Below are positions 1 to 7,228 of a stretch of DNA of 23,116 nucleotides, one piece after another. Origin of the DNA: an uncultured Eubacteriales bacterium (lineage in GTDB: Bacteria > Bacillota > Clostridia > Oscillospirales > Oscillospiraceae); the NCBI GenBank assembly GCA_900547405.1, contig URGL01000040.1, positions 1 to 23,116 on the forward strand, given 5' to 3'. The notes beneath the pieces were generated by a model that saw only the letters and a program-made list of their open reading frames with translations, did not search any database and was not told where the DNA came from. The translations under genes and the position numbers were made by a program. Position 1 is the first letter of the stretch; the number at the start of each line of letters is the position of its first letter.

Positions 1-2
1 TC

Positions 3-179
3 ACCAAATGCGGCATCTGTGTGCTGATGAAAAAGCTGGGGCTATATGACCTCACTCCCGCGCTGTGCCGTCTGGACTACACCATGAGCGAGGCGGGCGG
101 CGCGACTGACTTTGTGCGGCAGTACACTCTCGCCTCCGGCGGCCCATACTGCGACTGCGGATATAAGAAGAAGCTTTAA
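3..179 (+). CDS. ATC hydrolase family protein, C-terminal fragment
   Basis: This is the last 58 codons of a gene cut by the left window edge; the frame is open from base 3 to a TAA at 177-179. The tail has an early Cys-x2-Cys (KCGIC), the segment LTPALCRLDY, and an ending with a glycine-rich turn followed by CDC and a basic tail (GGPYCDCGYKKK). This pattern resembles the C-terminus of the L-2-amino-thiazoline-4-carboxylic acid hydrolase family, in which characterised members open the thiazoline ring on the way to cysteine. The family call rests on the tail alone, so the substrate is not established. Nothing can be said about its start or promoter. Confidence 0.65.
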   Translation, partial: TKCGICVLMKKLGLYDLTPALCRLDYTMSEAGGATDFVRQYTLASGGPYCDCGYKKKL

Positions 180-193
180 GCGGGAGGCACAGC

Positions 194-332
194 GATCGGC
201 TGCACGAGATGGCCGTCCGGGAAATAGATCGGGCCCGGAACGCCGGAAGCGCTGGCCCGGTACAACGCAAAACACAACAATTGGATCGATACGGCGGAAG
301 AGGTTCTCACCCTGCAAAAGCTATATAAGTGA
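194..332 (+). pseudogene. Possible short degraded ORF
   Basis: Bases 194-244 in one frame and 246-332 in the next read as one plausible helical protein tail, ending ARYNAKHNNWIDTAEEVLTL then QKLYK and a TGA at 330-332. Joining them needs a one-base frameshift near base 245. The ATG at 209 is the only start candidate and has no clear ribosome binding site. I do not recognise the family. It may be the remnant of a gene following the ATC-hydrolase-like gene, or chance. Confidence 0.2.
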
Positions 333-334
333 GG

Positions 335-367
335 CAACAGGCCCTCCCTTAGTGGGAGGGCCTGTTG
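335..367. terminator. Strong 14-bp hairpin, probable terminator between convergent genes
   Basis: Bases 335-348 pair perfectly with 354-367 around a 5-base loop. It lies between the plus-strand genes to the left and the 3' end of the minus-strand ssrA gene, so it could stop transcription from both sides. Neither side has a good T-run, so intrinsic termination is not certain. A second small hairpin (375-380 with 385-390) sits between it and ssrA. Confidence 0.5.
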
Positions 368-432
368 ACGGTCAGCCGGAAAAGTCCGGCGATCATAACG
401 AGCTGGCTGGTTCCGGTTCGTATAATAATGTT

Positions 433-781
433 TGGTGGAGCCGAGGGGAATCGAACCCCTGTCCGAAAGCAACTTGGAAAGAACTTCTCCGGGTGCAGTT
501 TGTTATTTACATTCCCTCGCCCCAGCGGGAACAAACACCCTATGGGACTTGGTAGCTTCATGATTCATGGTGTACGCAAAGCTTAGCACACGCACGGTCT
601 CCACTCAAATCACACCCTAGCCCGGCTCGTGGACCTTCCGGGGAGGATGGGCGCCTAATTAGGCAGCCAGAGCAACAGTATTGTTGTCAGTTAAATTTAA
701 AAAATCGCCCGTTTTATCGTGGCCAGGCACCACGACCCGCTATTCCAGCCTCACTACCCCCGTCGAAACCAGTACGGCCCC
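433..781 (-). ncRNA. ssrA: Transfer-messenger RNA (tmRNA)
   Basis: tmRNA frees ribosomes stalled on broken messages: it enters like an alanyl-tRNA, then serves as template for a degradation tag. Read on the minus strand, the 3' end is a tRNA-like T arm (GGGGTTCGATTCCCC) followed by the acceptor strand and an encoded CCA ending at 433. The 5' end begins GGGGCCG, which pairs with CGGCTCC before ACCA with one G-U pair, and continues with the usual GGTTTCGACGGGGG. The tag frame is near the middle and ends in VALAA. The length of 349 bases is normal for a one-piece tmRNA. The gene for its protein partner SmpB is two genes upstream on the same strand. Confidence 0.97.
659..709 (-). other. tmRNA proteolysis-tag reading frame
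   Basis: Read on the minus strand, the codons before the TAA at 661-659 give DFLNLTDNNTVALAA. The VALAA ending is the classic tag recognised by Clp-type proteases. The codon before it, GGC at 709-707, is the likely resume codon, but its exact position was not confirmed against a tmRNA alignment. Confidence 0.75.
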
Positions 782-787
782 ATGGGA

Positions 788-816
788 GCCTCGGAAGGGA
801 AGTTCCTTCCGGAGGC
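788..816 (-). other. Hairpin between the cyclophilin gene and ssrA
   Basis: Bases 788-798 pair with 805-816 with one bulged base. It fills most of the 47-base gap between the cyclophilin stop codon and the tmRNA 5' end. It has no T-run on the minus strand, so an RNA processing site or part of the tmRNA precursor is more likely than a terminator. Confidence 0.45.
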
Positions 817-828
817 GGAGAAGAAAAA

Positions 829-1365
829 TCAGAACCGGCCGTAAGGATCCGGCAGCTTCTTGGGTTCGGGGTAGGTTTCCCCGTGGGTGTCCACAGTGAT
901 GGAGGCGATTTTTTGCTCGGCGATGGGCCGGTCGTTGGGGCCGGTCTTGACGGAGGCGATAGCATCCACCACATCCATGCCGCTGGTCACCTTGCCGAAG
1001 GCGGCGTACTGGCCGTCCAGATGCTTGGCATCCTCATGCATGATGAAGAACTGGCTGCCAGCGGAATTGGGGGAGGAGGACCGAGCCATGCTCAGCACGC
1101 CCCGCTTGTGCTTCAGGTCGTTCTTCACACCGTTGAAGAAGAACTCGCCCTTGATGCAGTAGCCGGGGCCACCCATACCGGTGCCTTCGGGGCAGCCGCC
1201 CTGGATCATGAAGCCGGGGATGACCCGGTGGAAGATCAAACCGTCGTAATAGTTATGATTGCACAGATCGATGAAATTGTAAACGCTCTGGGGTGCCTTC
1301 TCGGGATACAACTCGCCCTCGATGACACCGCCATTTTCCATAGTGATCTTAAAAGTAGGGTTCAT
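829..1365 (-). CDS. Cyclophilin-type peptidyl-prolyl cis-trans isomerase
   Basis: A 178-residue cytoplasmic cyclophilin, expected to speed cis-trans isomerisation of proline peptide bonds during folding. The active-site block FHRVIPGFMIQGG starts near residue 45 with the catalytic arginine at 47. It is followed by the substrate-pocket segments SMAR, NSAGSQFFI and LDGQYAAFGKV. No signal peptide is present, and the length fits a single-domain enzyme. The ATG has a good AAGGAGAG site four bases after the smpB stop codon, so the two genes are surely cotranscribed. The last residues (PEPKKLPDPYGRF) form a short extension beyond the core. The tmRNA gene follows 47 bases downstream. Confidence 0.95.
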   Translation of the reverse strand: MNPTFKITMENGGVIEGELYPEKAPQSVYNFIDLCNHNYYDGLIFHRVIPGFMIQGGCPEGTGMGGPGYCIKGEFFFNGVKNDLKHKRGVLSMARSSSPNSAGSQFFIMHEDAKHLDGQYAAFGKVTSGMDVVDAIASVKTGPNDRPIAEQKIASITVDTHGETYPEPKKLPDPYGRF

Positions 1366-1369
1366 TGGA

Positions 1370-1837
1370 TTATCTCTCCTTCATAGCTCGTTCAATTTGA
1401 CGCTTGGCGTCTTTCTCCGCGGCGGCAGCCCGCTTATCATAGAGCTTTTTGCCCTTGCACAGGCCTACCTTGACCTTCACCCGGCTGCCCTTGAAGTAGA
1501 CGGACAGGGGGATCAGGGAATAGCCGTCCTGCTTGACCTTGCCGAAGAGGCGCATGATTTCCCGCTTGTGGAGCAGAAGCCGCCGGGGGCGCTTGGTGTC
1601 TTTGTTGAAGATATTGCCGTGGTCATAGGGGGAGATGTGCATCTGGTTGAGGATCATCTCTCCGTCTTTGATGCCGCACCAGCTGTCCTTCAGGTTCAGG
1701 GTGCCTGCCCGGATGGACTTGACCTCGGTGCCGCAGAGTTCAATACCCGCCTCGAGTTCTTCCTCTACGAAGTATTCGTGGTAGGCCTCCCGGTTCCGGG
1801 CCATGACCTTGATGCTTTCCTTTTCCAGAGCGCTCAC
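1370..1837 (-). CDS. smpB: SsrA-binding protein SmpB
   Basis: SmpB binds the tRNA-like part of tmRNA and brings it to stalled ribosomes. Family blocks are clear: NREAYHEYFVEEELEAGIEL, then GTEVKSIRAGTLNLKD, then HISPYDHGN with RPRRLLLHK, and a basic C-terminal tail that folds in the decoding centre. The start is uncertain. The longest frame begins with GTG at 1837, but the GAGGAGG ribosome site abuts it with no spacer. A CTG at 1828 has ideal 8-base spacing and would give MEKESIKVMARNRE, which fits homologue N-termini. An ATG at 1804 would give MARNRE and lacks a nearby ribosome site. A promoter lies just upstream. Confidence 0.96.
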   Translation of the reverse strand: MSALEKESIKVMARNREAYHEYFVEEELEAGIELCGTEVKSIRAGTLNLKDSWCGIKDGEMILNQMHISPYDHGNIFNKDTKRPRRLLLHKREIMRLFGKVKQDGYSLIPLSVYFKGSRVKVKVGLCKGKKLYDKRAAAAEKDAKRQIERAMKER

Positions 1838-1858
1838 CTCCTCGTTTTGTCTGCCTAC

Positions 1859-1887
1859 ATTATACCAGTTCTGTCAAGAGGTGTAAA
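1859..1887 (-). promoter_or_regulatory. Promoter for smpB-cyclophilin(-ssrA)
   Basis: On the minus strand, TTTACA (1887-1882), a 17-base spacer and TATAAT (1864-1859) with an extended -10 TGG. It lies just upstream of smpB and is the only good promoter seen for the three-gene group. Confidence 0.75.
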
Positions 1888-1895
1888 CAGCAATT

Positions 1896-2555
1896 TCAGT
1901 CAAACAGAAAAGTTTCCAATTCCTTCACAGTATCAAAATGAAAATCGCAGATTTTTTTCATCTCATCCAGAATATTCGGGCAATTCTGGCGGCTCCAGGC
2001 GGCGAAGGCAATGGGAATGTTCTGTTTTTTTGCCATGGTGTAGCCCAGGCGCATATCGTCCACCACCAGCATTTCCTTTTTGGAAAAGCCGAAGTCTCTC
2101 ATAATGGCGGTCAGGGCATAGTCGCTGGGCTTGCACAGCTCCTCCGGCAGGTCCCATCCGTAGATTTCGTCCGGGAGAATGCCGAAGTTTTTGGCATAGT
2201 CCCGGCTGATGTTTTCCCTGGCAGAGTGGGATACCACGAAGATCCTGCCCCCCAGGGCCTTCTGCCGCCGGATGACGGCATCAATGCCGGGATAGGGGGC
2301 CGGAATGTGGGTTTTGATGTATTCCTTCCAGCCGAGATATTCCGCTACCAGCTCTTCCTCTGTAAAGCCGAAGCGCTGGCGGCAAAATTCTGCAAAGCCC
2401 AGCCGATTGCAGCCATCCGCATACTCTGCTTCGGTAATGGTGGACCCTGGCCGGAAAGAGGCCAGAGTCATCTGAAAATAGGGCAGATTTACGGTGAGCT
2501 CACTTTGCACCACAGTATCGTCATGATCCAAAATCAAACAGGGATATTTCAGCAT
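1896..2555 (-). CDS. HAD-superfamily hydrolase
   Basis: A 219-residue haloacid-dehalogenase-type phosphatase. Motif I is DHDDT with the nucleophile Asp10 and the acid/base Asp12. Motif II is the serine-rich VVSHS around 107-111, motif III is Lys142 (CKPSDYAL), and motif IV is VVDD with Asp166 and Asp167 binding magnesium. The stretch between motifs I and II is largely helical, as in the C1-cap (phosphoglycolate-phosphatase-like) group. The substrate cannot be read from sequence. It has its own promoter and ends about 60 bases before smpB, inside whose promoter region it finishes. Confidence 0.88.
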   Translation of the reverse strand: MLKYPCLILDHDDTVVQSELTVNLPYFQMTLASFRPGSTITEAEYADGCNRLGFAEFCRQRFGFTEEELVAEYLGWKEYIKTHIPAPYPGIDAVIRRQKALGGRIFVVSHSARENISRDYAKNFGILPDEIYGWDLPEELCKPSDYALTAIMRDFGFSKKEMLVVDDMRLGYTMAKKQNIPIAFAAWSRQNCPNILDEMKKICDFHFDTVKELETFLFD

Positions 2556-2585
2556 AGAATAGGGCCGCCTTTCTCTCTTTCGGCA

Positions 2586-2614
2586 ATTATAACAGAGATG
2601 GGGGAAAGGCGCAA
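2586..2614 (-). promoter_or_regulatory. Promoter for the HAD hydrolase gene
   Basis: On the minus strand, TTGCGC (2614-2609), a 17-base spacer and TATAAT (2591-2586) with an extended -10 TGT, about 30 bases upstream of the ATG. Confidence 0.65.
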
Positions 2615-2664
2615 CAGAAATTTACGGACCGGAAGTCCTGCAAAAAAGAGATTTTGGTGAATAC

Positions 2665-2693
2665 TTGATTTCATGGATAGGCTTTGCTACAAT
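2665..2693 (+). promoter_or_regulatory. Promoter for the Nudix gene
   Basis: TTGATT (2665-2670), a 17-base spacer and TACAAT (2688-2693) with an extended -10 TGC, 35 bases upstream of the chosen ATG. Confidence 0.6.
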
Positions 2694-2728
2694 CAATAGA
2701 GGAATCGAGCAGATTGGAGGCAGATCCC

Positions 2729-3232
2729 ATGTCTATTGTTACTTTTTACAATGCGGACCCAAAAGCCGCACCGAAGACCACCCAGGGAGCCCATCTGGGG
2801 GCCAACGTGATCCTGACCTGGGACGGAAAGCTGCTGCTGGAGCGGCGGCGGGACGCGGATGTGTGGGGCCTGATTGGCGGTGGCGCCAAACGATACGAAA
2901 CAGGCCGCCAGGCGCTGAGCCGGGAAATTTACGAGGAGCTGGGACTTCGGATCCCACCGTCCGCCTTCCAAAAATTGAAGGTTTACGACAATCCTGGCCG
3001 CATTGCCGCCTATCGGGATGGCAGCGTGTGGCGAATGGTGATTGTGCTCTATGGCCTGGAGTTTACCCAGGAGCCAGTGCTTCACATCAGCAGGGAATCC
3101 CGGGAGCTGCGATTTTTCACGCCGGAGGAAGTCCGGAATCTGACGCTGGCGGTGACCCATCAGGACCTGATCGAGGAGTGGTTCCTGAGTCCGGGACTCC
3201 AAAACGCTGAAAATGAAGCGTATAAACTGTGA
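2729..3232 (+). CDS. Nudix hydrolase
   Basis: A 167-residue Nudix protein, expected to hydrolyse a nucleoside diphosphate linked to another group, with a divalent metal. The Nudix box is perfect: GGAKRYE, seven residues, REIYEELGL, matching G-x5-E-x7-REUxEExGU. Before it are the usual strand segments VILTWDGKLLLERR and WGLIGGG. The ATG at 2729 is chosen because GGAGG lies at 2716-2720. A longer in-frame start at 2684 would overlap the -10 element. No substrate can be assigned. The gene ends 27 bases before the -35 element of the OLE RNA promoter, so it occupies the place that ispA holds in the Bacillus-type OLE locus. Confidence 0.92.
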   Translation: MSIVTFYNADPKAAPKTTQGAHLGANVILTWDGKLLLERRRDADVWGLIGGGAKRYETGRQALSREIYEELGLRIPPSAFQKLKVYDNPGRIAAYRDGSVWRMVIVLYGLEFTQEPVLHISRESRELRFFTPEEVRNLTLAVTHQDLIEEWFLSPGLQNAENEAYKL

Positions 3233-3258
3233 AAAATATACAGAAATTCAAATAATAC

Positions 3259-3287
3259 TTGTATATTCCAGAAGTCTATGTTATAAT
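3259..3287 (+). promoter_or_regulatory. Extended -10 promoter of the OLE-like RNA
   Basis: TTGTAT (3259-3264), a 17-base spacer and a consensus TATAAT (3282-3287) preceded by TGT. The expected transcription start falls at 3294-3296, exactly where the RNA's closing helix begins. Confidence 0.8.
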
Positions 3288-3294
3288 GCTTCTC

Positions 3295-3911
3295 AAGCGG
3301 TGCAGTATTCTAGTCAGCGATGCCGTTTTCCAGGAAGGGCCTAAAAATCCTTTGAAGGGCACATCGGTGAAGTCCCTGGTGTCTGCTTTTTACGCCCAGT
3401 TTAGGGTGGATGCTGGGGGTTAAGGATTCCGGGCGCGCTCCAATGGCATGGGGCATACGACCCGTTTTCCGTGGAGACTTGGTCTTGTGCGACGACGCTT
3501 TGAACCCCAAGCCGGGGCCCGATCGCGTACGAACCAGGATATGAACCTGCAAGGCAGTGCACAGAATCGTGTGCTGCGTGCAGCGTAGCCTGCCTTGAGT
3601 GAATATGCTGGGAAAAGAAGAACAGGAGGCCATCCGTTATGGCCATAACGGATGCCGAAATCGCTTCTGGAAACCATATTTGCAAAAGAGGCTAAGACTA
3701 CGGCGTTCGCTGCGGTGGAAAACACCTAGACTGTCCTAAAAAGGGCAGGCGGGGGATTGCAGTACGGACTCAGTGGCAATCGGGTAGATAGGTTTGGCAA
3801 CACCTATCCGGAGAGATCAAATGGAAACGGCCATGCCGGCAACGGATGGTTCCTTCCGGGGAAAGCCAACCCGACCTAAGCCGTAAGATTTATCCCGCCT
3901 GCTGCCGCTTT
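3295..3911 (+). ncRNA. ole: OLE (ornate large extremophilic) RNA
   Basis: About 617 bases with no convincing gene, between a strong promoter and the gene for an OapA-like membrane protein. Several stems are visible. The 5' end AAGCGG (3295-3300) and GCAG (3302-3305) pair with CCGCTT (3905-3910) and CTGC (3899-3902), closing the molecule. CAAGGCAG (3550-3557) pairs with CTGCCTTG (3590-3597). Bases 3631-3654 form a perfect palindrome. GATAGGT (3787-3793) pairs with ACCTATC (3802-3808). OLE RNAs are about 600 bases and occur in anaerobic or extremophilic Firmicutes beside oapA and dxs. They form a membrane ribonucleoprotein linked in Bacillus halodurans to cold, alcohol and magnesium stress. The assignment rests on synteny, size and structure, not on an alignment. 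Confidence 0.85.
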
Positions 3912-3943
3912 CTTTTACTATTCATTTATCGAGGAGAATTCCT

Positions 3944-4543
3944 GTGTCAAAAACCGAATCGGACAGTACCAAGCGGGAGCAGAAGAAGCAGGCAAAATGG
4001 GTCGTGACCATTTTCTGTGTTACCATTCTGGTCTCCGCTACCATTAGCTTTCTGTCCAACGAGATCATGGCTGCCTCCGGCATGCTGGTGGCGTTTTTGA
4101 TCCTTTTGGCCATTGTGGCCATTGGCATTGTGTTCGATATTGTGGGCGTTGCCGTCACCTCTGCTGACGAGAAGCCCTTTCATTCTATGGCCTCCCGCCG
4201 GGTGCCTGGCGCAAAAGAGGCCATTGCGCTCCTGCGAAACGCCGGGAAGGTCAGCTCTATCTGCAATGATGTGGTGGGGGACATCTGCGGCGTTGTTTCC
4301 GGCGCGGCCTCTGCCTCTATTGCGGCCCGGGTGCTGGCCATGGGGGGTTTTTCCCTGCCTCAGCTGGTGACGCTGGCTATGTCCGCCTTGGTTGCGGGTC
4401 TGACGGTGGGCGGCAAGGCGGTGGGTAAGACCGTGGCCATCCGCTCCTGCACAGATATTGTGTATCTGGTGGGAAAAATTTTGGCAGCCTTCGGAGACTG
4501 TAAGCAGTGGCTGCGGAAAAAGAAAAACAGAAGGACGGGTTGA
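3944..4543 (+). CDS. oapA: OLE-associated membrane protein OapA
   Basis: A 199-residue integral membrane protein, expected to hold OLE RNA at the cytoplasmic membrane. The N-terminus is polar and lysine-rich (TKREQKKQAK), followed by two hydrophobic helices around residues 22-38 and 43-73 (the latter ending DIVGVAVTSADEK). A central soluble loop contains NAGKVSSICNDVVGDICG. Two more hydrophobic stretches lie around 119-155, then a C-terminal segment ending in the very basic WLRKKKNRRTG, suited to touching RNA. The start is GTG at 3944 with GAGGAG seven bases upstream; no ATG fits better. It begins 33 bases after the RNA and runs almost directly into dxs. The name rests mainly on its position and topology. 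Confidence 0.82.
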   Translation: MSKTESDSTKREQKKQAKWVVTIFCVTILVSATISFLSNEIMAASGMLVAFLILLAIVAIGIVFDIVGVAVTSADEKPFHSMASRRVPGAKEAIALLRNAGKVSSICNDVVGDICGVVSGAASASIAARVLAMGGFSLPQLVTLAMSALVAGLTVGGKAVGKTVAIRSCTDIVYLVGKILAAFGDCKQWLRKKKNRRTG

Positions 4544-4550
4544 TGATACT

Positions 4551-6416
4551 GTGGGAATCTTGCAGGATATTCATTGCCAGGAAGATTTGCTGCGGCTGAC
4601 GGATCCGCAGCGAGCCTGCCTTTGCCGGGAAATTCGGGAATTTTTGATTGACAGCGTATCGAAGACCGGCGGCCATCTGGCTGGAAATTTAGGCGTGGTA
4701 GAGTTGTCCGTTGCCATTGAAACCGTATATAATACCCGGAAAGACCGCCTGGTTTTTGATGTGGGTCATCAGTCTTATGTCCATAAGCTGCTGACGGGAC
4801 GCCAGGCGGATTTTGCCGGTTTGCGGCAATACGGCGGCATGTCCGGCTTTCCCAAGCCGGCAGAAAGCGATACCGATGCCTTTGTGGCAGGTCACGCCTC
4901 CAGCTCCGTTTCCATTGCCCTGGGCATGGCCCGGGCCAGGACACTTCTGAAACAGGACTATGATGTTGTAGCGCTGGTGGGCGATGGTGCGGCCACCGGC
5001 GGCATGACTTATGAGGCACTGAATGATCTGGCGGTGAGCCGGGAGCCTATGGTGGTGATCCTCAACGACAACGAGATGTCCATCAGCAAGAGCAACGGAG
5101 GCCTGTCCAGACACTTGGCCAGGGTACGGTCCAGCCAGAACTATCTCCATGCCAAGCGGTATTATCGGACTGTGCTCAAAAAGCTTCCTGGGGGCAACGC
5201 CCTCTATACGTTCTCCAGCAAGGTAAAAAACCGGCTGAAGCGTATTTTTTTACCGGAAACGGTATTCGAAAATATGGGCCTGACCTACTTGGGTCCGGCG
5301 GACGGACATGATTTGCCCGGTATTATGGCGCTGCTTCGTTCTGCCAAGGAGATGAAGGAGCCGGTGCTGGTCCACGTTATCACCAAGAAGGGCTGCGGTT
5401 ATCCGCCGGCTCAAGAGGACCCCACCAGGTTTCATGGCATCGGGAAATTCGATCCCGTCACCGGCAAGAGCCTGGGAGAAAAGACTGTCACCTTCTCCGA
5501 CTCTTTTGGTCAGGCTATGACAGAGCTTGCTCAGGGGGATGCGCGCGTGTGTGCCATTACAGCGGCTATGTCCTCCGGCACGGGCCTGACGGCATTTATG
5601 CAGCGGTTCCCGGAGCGGACCTTCGATGTGGGGATCGCGGAGGAGCACGCCGTCTCTATGGCAGGCGGCCTGGCCAAACAGGGCATGATCCCGGTGGTGG
5701 CGCTGTATTCCACGTTTTTGCAGCGTTCCTATGACCAACTGATGCAGGATGTAGCGTTGCTGCACCTCCATGTGGTTCTGGCCATTGACCGGGCAGGATT
5801 GGTCGGTGACGATGGCCCCACCCACCACGGCGTTTTCGATGTGGGCTTTTTGCGGCAGATGCCCGGTATGAAAATTCTGGCACCCGCCAGCCTTCTGGAG
5901 CAGAAGGAAATGCTCTGCTGGGCAGTGGAGCTGTACAACGGTCCCGTGGCGGTCCGGTATCCCCGGGGAGAAGAAGGAGACTGGACCAGCTCTGCCTGGG
6001 ATCCGGCAGATGTGGATCCCAAGGGATGCTTCCACGTACATCGCCAAGGGAAGGATGTGACCTTTGTCACTTACGGCAGAATGGTCAATCAGGTTCTTCG
6101 GGCAGCGGAAAAGTTGGAGACAGCAGGCATTTCGGCCGAGGTCATCCGTCTGCTGACATTGGATGTTTTCCCCATAGAGAAGCTTTTGCCGCATATCTCC
6201 GGCCCTGTTATCGTTGTGGAGGAGGCCTGCACCGGCAGCGGCATCCGGGAGGCCTTTGCCTGGGAGCTCCGGGCTGCCATGCCTGACCAAAGGGTATACG
6301 GAATGGACCTTGGGCCGGATTTTGTGACCCACGGCGCCCAGGACAAGCTATATAAGCATTGCGGCCTGGATGAAGAGGCCATTGTAAAACTGACAGGGGA
6401 GGTGCTGAAGGGATGA
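4551..6416 (+). CDS. dxs: 1-deoxy-D-xylulose-5-phosphate synthase
   Basis: Dxs joins pyruvate and glyceraldehyde-3-phosphate in the first step of the non-mevalonate isoprenoid pathway, using thiamine diphosphate. The N-terminal domain has VGHQSYVHKLLTGR (71-84), the cofactor motif GDGA (144-147) with LNDNEMSIS (171-179), and FVAGHASSS. The second domain has the catalytic glutamate in GIAEEHAVSMAGG, then DGPTHHG. A transketolase C-domain closes the protein. With GTG at 4551 it has 621 residues, the usual length; the frame stays open upstream to 4458 but that would overlap oapA. A TTG at 4557 is a weaker start. It follows oapA by 7 bases and overlaps tlyA by four. Confidence 0.96.
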   Translation: MGILQDIHCQEDLLRLTDPQRACLCREIREFLIDSVSKTGGHLAGNLGVVELSVAIETVYNTRKDRLVFDVGHQSYVHKLLTGRQADFAGLRQYGGMSGFPKPAESDTDAFVAGHASSSVSIALGMARARTLLKQDYDVVALVGDGAATGGMTYEALNDLAVSREPMVVILNDNEMSISKSNGGLSRHLARVRSSQNYLHAKRYYRTVLKKLPGGNALYTFSSKVKNRLKRIFLPETVFENMGLTYLGPADGHDLPGIMALLRSAKEMKEPVLVHVITKKGCGYPPAQEDPTRFHGIGKFDPVTGKSLGEKTVTFSDSFGQAMTELAQGDARVCAITAAMSSGTGLTAFMQRFPERTFDVGIAEEHAVSMAGGLAKQGMIPVVALYSTFLQRSYDQLMQDVALLHLHVVLAIDRAGLVGDDGPTHHGVFDVGFLRQMPGMKILAPASLLEQKEMLCWAVELYNGPVAVRYPRGEEGDWTSSAWDPADVDPKGCFHVHRQGKDVTFVTYGRMVNQVLRAAEKLETAGISAEVIRLLTLDVFPIEKLLPHISGPVIVVEEACTGSGIREAFAWELRAAMPDQRVYGMDLGPDFVTHGAQDKLYKHCGLDEEAIVKLTGEVLKG

Positions 6417-7228
6417 AGGTGAAAAAGCGGCTGGATGCTCTGCTGACCGAGCAGGGATACGCGGAAAACCGAACCAAGGCACAGGCAATTATTATGAGCG
6501 GCATCGTCTATGTAGACGGCCAGAAGGCGGACAAGCCCGGCACCTCCTACGAAGAGTCCGTGCAGATCGAAGTGCGGGGAGCGGCCTGCCCTTATGTGAG
6601 CCGTGGCGGCTTGAAGCTGGAAAAAGCGCTCCGAGATTTTGGCGTTCAGCCTGTGGGCTATGTATGCAGCGACTCCGGAGCATCCACCGGCGGATTTACG
6701 GACTGCCTGCTGCAACAGGGGGCCAGCAAGGTCTTTGCCATTGATGTGGGCTACGGCCAGCTGGACTGGAAGATCCGTTCGGACCCCCGGGTGGTGGTCA
6801 TGGAAAAGACCAACATCCGCTATGTGACCCCAGAGCAGCTGGGGGAGGCCCTGGACCTGTCCGTGGTGGATGTAAGCTTTATTTCCCTGAAAATTGTGCT
6901 TCCTGCCATTAAGACCCTGCTGAAACCGGAGGGCCAGGTGCTGTGCCTCATTAAGCCCCAGTTTGAAGCGGGCCGGGAAAAGGTAGGCAAAAAGGGTGTG
7001 GTCCGGGAAAAGAGCACTCATGTGGAGGTCCTTCAGAATTTTGTGGAGCTGGCGGATAGCCTGGGCTTCCGCATTCTGGGCCTGACCTTCTCTCCGGTGA
7101 AGGGACCAGAGGGAAACATTGAGTTCCTGGGTCACCTGACTCTGGCTGACCTGCCCGGTATCCGCCCGGATGTGGCGGATGTGGTGGAGCAGGCCCATAA
7201 GACGCTGGACAAAGGAGCCGATGTATGA
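6413..7228 (+). CDS. tlyA: TlyA-type rRNA 2'-O-methyltransferase (hemolysin A family)
   Basis: A 271-residue protein with an N-terminal S4 RNA-binding domain (about residues 1-60, KKRLDALLTEQGYAENRTKA) and an FtsJ-like methyltransferase domain. The SAM-binding site is DSGASTGGFTDCLLQQGA near 88, then AIDVGYGQLDWK. Later motifs are VVDVSFISL and LIKPQFEAG. Studied TlyA proteins methylate ribose of cytidines in 16S and/or 23S rRNA and affect capreomycin sensitivity; which sites this one modifies is unknown. Its ATG overlaps the dxs stop and its stop overlaps the nadK ATG, each in the four-base ATGA pattern, so translation is probably coupled across the three genes. Confidence 0.94.
   Translation: MKVKKRLDALLTEQGYAENRTKAQAIIMSGIVYVDGQKADKPGTSYEESVQIEVRGAACPYVSRGGLKLEKALRDFGVQPVGYVCSDSGASTGGFTDCLLQQGASKVFAIDVGYGQLDWKIRSDPRVVVMEKTNIRYVTPEQLGEALDLSVVDVSFISLKIVLPAIKTLLKPEGQVLCLIKPQFEAGREKVGKKGVVREKSTHVEVLQNFVELADSLGFRILGLTFSPVKGPEGNIEFLGHLTLADLPGIRPDVADVVEQAHKTLDKGADV

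Noticed and set aside
112..555. Plus-strand open frame of 147 codons
   Set aside because: It begins inside the ATC-hydrolase-like gene, crosses a strong hairpin and ends antisense within the tmRNA gene.
3310..3725. Three overlapping minus-strand open frames within the OLE region
   Set aside because: They have no ribosome sites, compete with one another and do not resemble proteins; the region is explained by structured RNA.
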